Shown here: positions 57,516 to 64,000 of the stretch, in pieces
Position numbering within the stretch: the first letter of the stretch is position 1
How the letters are laid out: every line of letters begins with the position of its first letter
The notes under the pieces: model-generated
Told to the model about the DNA's origin: nothing
Seen by the model: only the letters and a program-made list of their open reading frames with translations
Databases searched by the model: none
Position numbers and translations under genes: made by a program
Assembly (NCBI GenBank): GCA_021018815.1
Contig: JAITYX010000065.1
Coordinates: 481,001 to 545,000 of the forward strand
From: Talinum fruticosum
Lineage: Eukaryota; Streptophyta; Magnoliopsida; Caryophyllales; Talinaceae
Length of the DNA stretch: 64,000 nucleotides
Direction of reading: 5' to 3'

Positions 57516-59113
57516 AGTCTATCTTAACTTTCTTTGCTTTGGAGTCGCTAGACTCAGCCCCATCATCCTTGGTATAGTTCTTTAGGTCCTTAATTATTCG
57601 AGCCTTTTTCTCTTCAGCTTCTTTGGCCCCAGTTTCTCTTGGGCGAGCACATTCTGCCATCAAAGGGTTTATTTCACGAATCTAGAGAGGTGCAGCTGCA
57701 AGGATAACTACGTCGGGATCTATCTCTCTAGCTCTCAATGCCTTAAGTCGTTAGGGATCCACTTCTATTTTGCACTCCAAATAATAGGGAGATACTACTA
57801 TACTTTGTTTCCTTGCGATTGTCAACAGTTTAGGCATATTCATCCGAGTATTCCGTCTATGATTTCGTCCACCTAAAGTTGCCGGGTCCTTCGAACATAT
57901 CAAAGGTAGCAGGCCGGATGCAATCCGGACGTGGGATTACTTAGTACCTTCCCATCTGCAACAACACACGGTCAAGGAAGTAATAGGTGCTACTTTCTAG
58001 GCCCGAGTAAGCGTACAAATGGATGTTACGAGGAATGTGTCGTGAATTGGGACTCTTTCTAGTGTGCGATATATCGCTGCATATTTTTACTATGATTGCT
58101 TGAGGTACTCTACCTCTCGGGAAGCGGGCGATTGGTTACCACCTCTTCTCGCTTTCCGTGACATAAGGGCACCTGCTAAGTATGCATCAATACTCGTAGG
58201 CCCCTGGATTAGTTTTAGGTGCTCCATTAACCGAGATCTACACACCATAGATGTAAAAAAATAAGTAAGTGTCCCCCATGGTTAAAGATCCAACTTTTTA
58301 GGCCCAACATGAGCAAAATAATAAAAACAACAAAGATAAAAAACAACAAAGCAAAAGGAGCGAAAACGAGACTTTCGGCGTAAGCCGGAGGCAACCTAGC
58401 CTCGGTGGCGCCGAACCGATGCCCGTGGCCGGTGCCGGCCACCGGCCTACATCACTTGGTCTCGTCGGTTGTTATTTGCTTACTTGCAACAGACGAGGGG
58501 CTCCCAGCGAAGTCTTCCATAGAGTTTTCTTGTACCCTATCAAAACCTATGATCGTCTCAAGCAACTATTAATGGAGTTAAAGAATAGTAATTTTCCAAT
58601 CTGCTCAACTAAGCACAACGGTGCCCTTAGTGCCATATCCCCGCGGCCTCCTACTAGCAATAATCCTCCTATTAGGCAAGTAATAATTACTCATTGCCTA
58701 GAGATAATAATCGCTTAAAATAGTCATACATGTGTCGATAGTGTTTCATCGAGTTCATCAAATTTACATGATCTCCGATAATAATCCACCCTAGATTCTT
58801 ATTGCTCGGCTTCACCGGTACTTGTAAGTCTCACACAGGTTTCCACAAGGTTTGAGCAAGAAGGGTTTTGATCGCCTTTGGATGCCAAATATGGCATCAA
58901 ATATTTCGGGTAGGGGGCTCGGTTCTTTATCCCCAAACCCGAAGACATGGTGGTGTGGATCGCAGAAGGCCACAACGACCTTTAAGAAAGTCCAATAGAC
59001 TTTCACCTGGCTAATACTAAATAATGTATTCAGCTCTGTAGTTCCACAAACCGAATCTGTCAATGTTGCTCATCTCATGCATCCACCGGGACAAGTCACT
59101 CATGAAGTTCATT
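57516..59113 (-). pseudogene. second antisense unit of T3 (PMD/DUF7745-like fragment)
   Basis: Minus-strand ATG at 59113 (MNFMSDLSRWMHEMSNIDRF). About 60 residues on it reads VAFCDPHHHVFGFGDKEPSP, then LPEIFDAIFG. This is the conserved pattern of plant PMD-related proteins of the kind annotated DUF7745 in retroelements; the name is from memory and unchecked. Further on, MEHLKLIQGPTSIDAYLAGA is open near 58223-58100. The end (KEAEEKKARIIKDLKN, then SKAKKVKID and a stop near 57520) is lysine-rich. Stops and possible introns break the frame, and I could not trace one continuous reading. A TATA box sits about 90 bp upstream. Plus-strand ORF 58064-58264 overlaps but has no family I recognise. Confidence 0.6.
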
Positions 59114-59672
59114 TTTTAGAGAGAATAGAAGGCACTAAAATTTCTATTTTATTAACGAGATGGTTTTGAGTAAGGCGTAATTTTACATACCAACGTGGAT
59201 CATATTTATAGGTGTTTTTCGAAGCTTTAGAGTCCTCAACTATTGCCATTCACCGTACTCGAGTCTTTATGGGTTGTCGGCACTAGCCACTACCTTTGTC
59301 CGGAGTGTTCACGCTTTTTTCTTCAGCCCAAGCACTCTTTGGGCCATATTTGTCTTTTCGGTGTAGCCCATTTGCGCGCCATCTCGTTATTTTGGACTAT
59401 GCACTTGAGTTTTCCCAATTTTATTTTTATTATTTTCTTTGGGGGGGATGGGCTCTAGTATTGCATTTGTTTTTTCGATTTGTCTTTGTAATCTTTCTTA
59501 AGACTTTTAGCATCATATTAAATAAAAGAAAGCATTTCTTTAGAAATCGAGTCATCTTGCATTTCATCCCATTGCATAAGCGTCACAACATTACAAAGTA
59601 AATATTACACAACTAATAGCACCATACAAGGGACTCTCCGATCAGCAGCAGCAGTAGCAAAGGATCTACTAT
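59114..59672. other. spacer between the two antisense units of T3, with promoter
   Basis: Holds the TATA box of the downstream antisense unit and the 3' flank of the upstream one. The sequences gcatttcatcccattgcata (59559) and gcatctcatcccattgcata (52086) are nearly the same. Confidence 0.6.
59201..59210 (-). promoter_or_regulatory. TATA box of the second antisense unit of T3
   Basis: Minus-strand tataaatatg, about 90 bp before the ATG at 59113. Confidence 0.55.
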
Positions 59673-60540
59673 TCATCGCCATCGAGCATCATCGAATATA
59701 TAGTTCCCGAAGTCCTCCAAGACCGATGTGCAGAATCGACCGCCTTCACCACCTTGAGAAAAGCTACCTCCGTAGTCCCAAGATTGAGAAGTTTCATGGG
59801 ATGGTCTACTATACGAAACTCGAGGGAAGTAAAGTGGCTTTTCATGTCGGTCAAAGGCCTCAAGTGGTAAGACGTTTAGACCGTTCTCGGCAAAGTGGGG
59901 CCCCGCACCGGGTAAACTACGCTCGAAAGTACTAGGCCCCGCTTCGGATGTACTCCTACAATGGGCATGTCGTGATGAATGTCGGGAAGTACCTACCTCG
60001 GGAGGACCATCGAAGGCGCTCGTTTGTCAAATTGTTGGGTGTGTGCTCTCAATCCACCAAGGAAGCCTCTCGATGAAGATGCTCTAGATCGCCGTCTCTT
60101 CATGAAAGAAATAGCTACTAGCACTTTTACTAAAAGCCCAATAATGTTAGCACTCCACTAACTAGAGACTTACCTACAAGGTTGGGAAAGATCTTTCGGT
60201 GAGGAAATTTTGGATCCCTTAAAGAGTAGATTGAAACCTAATTGATATAGTTCCAGATTACTCCCGGTCATACTATGAAATAGTAAAATACTTTTACCAT
60301 ACCCCTAAAAGTAAAGAAGGTGAAGCTCTTACCTCACGCCAATTTTGAGGGAAATGATGGCCAGCACATTCTTCCTGAGGAATTTTTGGAATCCTCACGT
60401 AATGTGGAGATTCCCTGGGTCGTGTAACATCCACATCAAGACTAGGAATGTGGATATCCTCCGGAGTAAGCTATCAAAAGATGAAGTCACTTTCCATACA
60501 AAATTCGACTATATTGAAGAAAGGAAAGCAGTAAAAACTC
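59673..60540 (-). pseudogene. first antisense unit of T3, C-terminal part only
   Basis: Reads open through a serine-rich stretch and then LNVLPLEAFDRHEKPLYFPR near 59880-59820, ending GRFCTSVLEDFGNYIFDDAR and a stop at 59673. The order and spacing match the end of the T4 antisense gene (LNILPLQDIDLQGNPLYFPG, then DDFENYIFDND), so this is the same gene. The PMD core and TATA box are missing upstream. Near 60510-60350 a stretch PEDIHIPSLDVDVTRPRESP reads open, with no match I recognise. Confidence 0.65.
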
Positions 60541-61039
60541 ACTTGCCCTAGCTAATAGCCTAGCTTGTGGAGTCCCATCAGCCGTGGCATGTGACTTCTT
60601 GGCACCTTGTGCATGCAAGTGGAAGCTCTTGGACCCACAAATTAGCTTTTTCATATCAGATTTCTTAGTCTGTTTTTGACTAAATTATTCAGCTAATACA
60701 CTAAACTTTCGTCAATTCGATTATCCACTAATGAGCATGTGAGTATATCATATTATTTAGCCAAGCTTCGGATAAAAAAGGATCAAAGTTTCAAGCATCA
60801 AAATGTACCGAGCTTTAGGCATTGATCAAGCAAAGCTTAGGACCCTCTCACCGGATTTTAGAATGCATACATTATGATCAAGTCTAGGTCTCTTTTTGGA
60901 ACTTATGTTAAATAGAAACCAATTCCGAGATATTACGCAACAACTAATACCCAAAATCATCATGTAGAATCGAGGTAAGTACCCTTTAGTGTGCACTTTG
61001 ACCCTTCGTCTTTTAGACTCGTTCAAAGTGGGGGCTAAT
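60541..61039 (+). other. 3' UTR and polypurine tract of T3
   Basis: Homologous to 18601-19081 and 54560-55031. The tract aaagtgggggctaa is at 61025-61038. Confidence 0.8.
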
Positions 61040-63041
61040 TGTAGACACCTCAAAAATTTCGTCCCTTATTTCCTTAATTCCGTATTTTATTCTCGTGTTC
61101 CCGATGATAAAATCTTGAGTCCTATTTAAGGATTTGGATCTCGGATCTGCGTTCAATTGGGGTGACATAAGCTACTAAACTAGAAAGAACCACTAACACC
61201 AAATAAATAGCCTTTTTGCCTTGGGTAGACCCAAGAATCCCCATTTCTTTCGGATGATCCAAGATCGGGCCAAACTTCCAGAGACAATTGAGTCCAAGTG
61301 ATGTGTACCGGGAAATTCCAAGTTTAAGATACCGCATTTTACTTTTGTTCAATTAGAACAGGAGCTGAAGAGCTGAAGATGGCGTTAAAATGTTGCATTT
61401 CATGATCACGAGCATCAAAGAGCCGCATTTAAGCTCCAAGACTGTCCGGAAGAGACCAGGAGATTTTCCCTCAAAACGACGACCTGGCCGACTCCGGTTA
61501 TCCCAAAATTTTAAGTGAAACACTACATTTTAGCTTGTAGAGTTCCTTGGGAACACGCTAGGGCATGAAACCCTAGGCATGCCCCGGTGGCCGGCGCCAA
61601 CCATCCCCAATTATCCCGGTTCTATCTGGTTTTATCACTTCTTTATCCGGTTTAATCTCACGATATATGGCCCGGTCTTTTTCTCGCTTGTTTAGATAGC
61701 TGGTTGAGCGTAAAGCTAGGTCATTTGTGGCCTAGCTCTCTCCCCATAAATAGAGAGTATTCGCTCCGATTCCCATACGGCTTAATTCCTTAGCGCTACG
61801 CTGCTGAATTGAGATAAAAACACCCTTTCCAAAATATTACTCTGCTGAAAGACCTACTCGGATCTCCTTTTTTCTACTTATCACCGTTGAATTGGTGCAA
61901 ATAGGTAAAGAATATTCAGTTATTCTAATCTCGATGGAATTTATTGAATTGATCTTTCCTATTCCCTAAAAATTCACCTCTTCCAAAATTTACAAAAATA
62001 AGCCTTTTCGTGGATTCGTCGCGGTCACATCAAGAGATCTAGTGTAGAGATCTAGATCAGCAGGTGGGACATCCTAAGGGCAATCATTTGACCTTTGGAC
62101 AGTTATTTAATTTATGCCTTTTCATCGCTTTCCGTATTAAGGATCAAAGAGATGTAATAGCATTTTAATTCCTCCCCGCCCAACATAATTTCTTTAGTTT
62201 TTCGCTTTCTTTATTACTTTCTTTATTACTTTCTTTATCGCTTTCCTTAATTATGTTTGGTTGCTTTCATTTTGCTTAGCATGTTGTTGCATGCTCGTGT
62301 TCTCGTATTATTTTAGTATACTACGCAAATTCGTAATGGCTGTCTTCGGACGATCGGAATGGAAGGGTTTTCCGTACATTTCATACCCTCGCCCCGAATC
62401 CAATTCTCGGTTCAAGGATCGATGGAGTCATTTTTGGCCTCATTTAGTCTTAGTTTTTCCCATACTAAGAATGGAAGAGCAAACTTTATTTTAGTTTTTG
62501 TTAGTTTTTCTTTCCTAAAAACCGATCGGCGACTCCCTTTTATTTATCTCTTCTAGATCTGCTACCCGCCTATTTCTTACTAAATAATAAAAAATAGGTT
62601 CAGGATAAGTCAGCTAGGGCAGAGGCTAAGGCTGATCTTTCCGGTTGTGGTCGCTGTCTCGCGTCAACCACCACTAGGTGTAGGCCGCCGCTTGCACTTA
62701 GTGGTAAGTTGGTGAAACCTTGGTCCGGACTAGTGTTTTCATACTAATATGGCCCTAAAGCCTCATGGCAAAAATAGAAGCCCTAGTTTAATTTATTTTT
62801 CGGTTAAGAAATAATATCCCGGATTTCTAAAAATAAACAATTCAAACTTTGCCTAATTCGCTTTAAATTAAATTTTATTAAATTCGAAAATCTTAATAAA
62901 AGATAAATCCCACTTTCTAAACGTATCATTTAAAAATCCTCAATCATTTTCAAAACCCATTTCCATCACAAACCTTACGGCAAAAGGTATATGCCATTCG
63001 TGAGGAAGCTCGGTTCGGCTCCACATGTCGTGGTTCATATA
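61040..63041 (+). repeat. 3' LTR of Tat element T3
   Basis: The most complete Tat LTR here, about 2.0 kb, starting tgtagacacctc and ending ggttcatata, a decayed form of ggtttctaca. TATA-like cataaatag at 61745-61753. T-rich block at 62170-62280. Confidence 0.88.
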
Positions 63042-63043
63042 AC

Positions 63044-63275
63044 CAGTAACTCTTCGAGACTTAGAGTTGATCAAGCAAGGAGACAAGGAGAGCTTCACCG
63101 ATTTCCTCACTCATTGGATGGCAAAAGCCACCCACATGACCGATCGACCTTCCGCAAATCATCACGTTAGACTTATCATCAAAACCCGGAAACCTTCCTA
63201 TCATCAACACTTGAAGTTGTTTCGTTCATGGACTTTAAAACACTTTGAGATATTGGCATGCTTATAGAAAAGGAG
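63044..63275 (+). pseudogene. gag of Tat element T2, C-terminal part
   Basis: Opens with the SLRDLELIKQGDKESFTDFL pattern and HWMAKATHMTDRPS, the residues that follow YSYNTNL in Tat gag. T2 gag stopped at that point at 23581. Reading is open to 63267 in one frame (66 codons). Confidence 0.85.
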
Positions 63276-64000
63276 CAAACATCCACAAAATCTTCAAACA
63301 ATTAGAAGATAATCCAATGAGCCCATCACTCATCAAGGATGCCAACAATGTGTGCATTTCCCTTTTTGTATCCATTCTATGTCTATTTCCTTTTCCTATT
63401 TTCAAAAAAAAACCCAAATTAGTACTTCCTTTTTGAACTACGAAGGCTTAATTTCCACTATAGCGGATCCCTAGGAAGCCCATGAGGTCCCGCCCTAATC
63501 GTAATCTTGATCCCAATTCCCATTTCCAAATTCAAAGCCATTTTTCCATACTCGGAAGAGCGGGGATTAATCAGGAAAAGGCACTCGAATCATCAAGAAA
63601 CATGGCATTCTGATTTGACATCAAACCGTTACTGGTCATGGTTCAACGCCAATAGCAATACATTGCAGTATAATATACTTGCTTTTCTTTAGGCTTTACT
63701 TTAGGGAGTGGGGGCTAAAAGTGCAATTTTGTCTTTGCCTTGTTGAAATTTTCGCATTATCTTAATAAAAGAATGCATTTGTTCTTAGAATAGAGTCTTA
63801 CATTTATCTACTTTGCATGAGTCAAACTCTTCAAAATACTAAACTTAATAATAAAGCACCCTACAAGAGATTATTCAATCAAGCATCATCCATGAAGTCG
63901 GCATCAAGAAGCTTACTGGTAATGCTACCTTCAAAGAGATTCTATTGAAGCTTGTCAACTCTCCAACATTCAAGAGGAGCTAGACACAAGCACCCAAGAA
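63276..64000 (+). other. 3' region of T2, pol absent, running off the window
   Basis: No RT, RNase H or integrase sequence appears. From about 63700 the sequence resembles the T3 stretch around 59440-59690 (a G-rich tract, rtctttg, an aaagaatgcattt block, then caccctacaagag-like), which in T3 flanks the 3' end of an antisense unit. Minus-strand 63990-63865 may hold the corresponding C terminus (KLLDADFMDDA). ORFs at 63245 and 63507 give no recognisable protein. Confidence 0.5.

Larger units (their letters stand above)
23582..63041 (+). mobile_element. Tat-type Ty3-gypsy retrotransposon T3, host of three further insertions
   Basis: Paired LTRs at 23582-25535 and 61040-63041 resemble each other more than either resembles those of T2 or T4. 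Between them, in order, are primer site, leader with repeats, gag, RT, RNase H, second RNase H, integrase, antisense genes, 3' UTR and polypurine tract. Insertions within it are solo LTR D (28511-29944), Sirevirus B (33091-43817) and Tat T4 (about 43855-56601). It lies inside the gag of T2. Protease is deleted and all coding regions carry stops or shifts. Confidence 0.9.

Noticed and set aside
58064..58264. Plus-strand 66-codon ORF in the 3' region of T3
   Set aside because: It overlaps the minus-strand antisense unit, which has a TATA box and a family-like block. The plus reading has no recognised motif and no homologue in T4. Kept only as a mention.
52046..60600. Reading the antisense genes as host genes unrelated to the elements
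   Set aside because: The same gene tail lies at the same place, after pol and before the 3' UTR, in two separate Tat elements with their own LTRs. It is therefore carried by the elements.

Overview
The window is angiosperm nuclear DNA, probably from a eudicot, made almost entirely of nested, decayed LTR retrotransposons. I found no intact host gene, rRNA, tRNA or CRISPR. The call rests on complete element anatomy: LTRs ending in TG/CA, target-site duplications (TSDs), primer binding sites, polypurine tracts, and gag, protease, reverse transcriptase (RT), RNase H and integrase motifs of two plant lineages. One is Ty1-copia of Sirevirus type (zinc-knuckle gag, a third ORF after pol). The other is Ty3-gypsy of Tat type (about 2-kb LTRs running TGTAGACACC to TTTCTACA, an extra RNase H, and antisense genes after pol).

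Left third (1-15433): a Tat LTR end, an Athila-like LTR fragment, then a minus-strand Sirevirus (A, 2292-14784, TSD AAAAG). A solo LTR of the same family (C, 8844-10425) sits inside its integrase. The start of a minus-strand Tat LTR follows. Middle (15434-19653): the 3' tail of a LINE, about 1.9 kb with no recognisable gene, and the 3' UTR and LTR start of a Tat element (T1).

Right two thirds (19654-64000) are nested like dolls. Tat element T2 (LTR, leader, gag) is split in gag by Tat element T3 (23582-63041). T3 is itself interrupted by a solo Copia LTR (D, 28511-29944, TSD TATAA), by Sirevirus B in its integrase (33091-43817, TSD GACAT), and by a third Tat element, T4 (about 43855-56601), also in its integrase. 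T2 gag resumes at 63044, beyond the 3' LTR of T3.

The most interesting content is antisense. Downstream of pol, T4 carries on the opposite strand a plant-mobile-domain (PMD) gene with its own TATA box and two candidate GT-AG introns; removing one of them leaves an open frame of more than 200 codons. T3 carries a related tail plus a second antisense unit with its own TATA box. A further notable pattern is that near-identical copies differ repeatedly at CCG, CTG and CAG sites, which may be a sequencing artefact of methylated DNA and may account for some of the apparent frameshifts.
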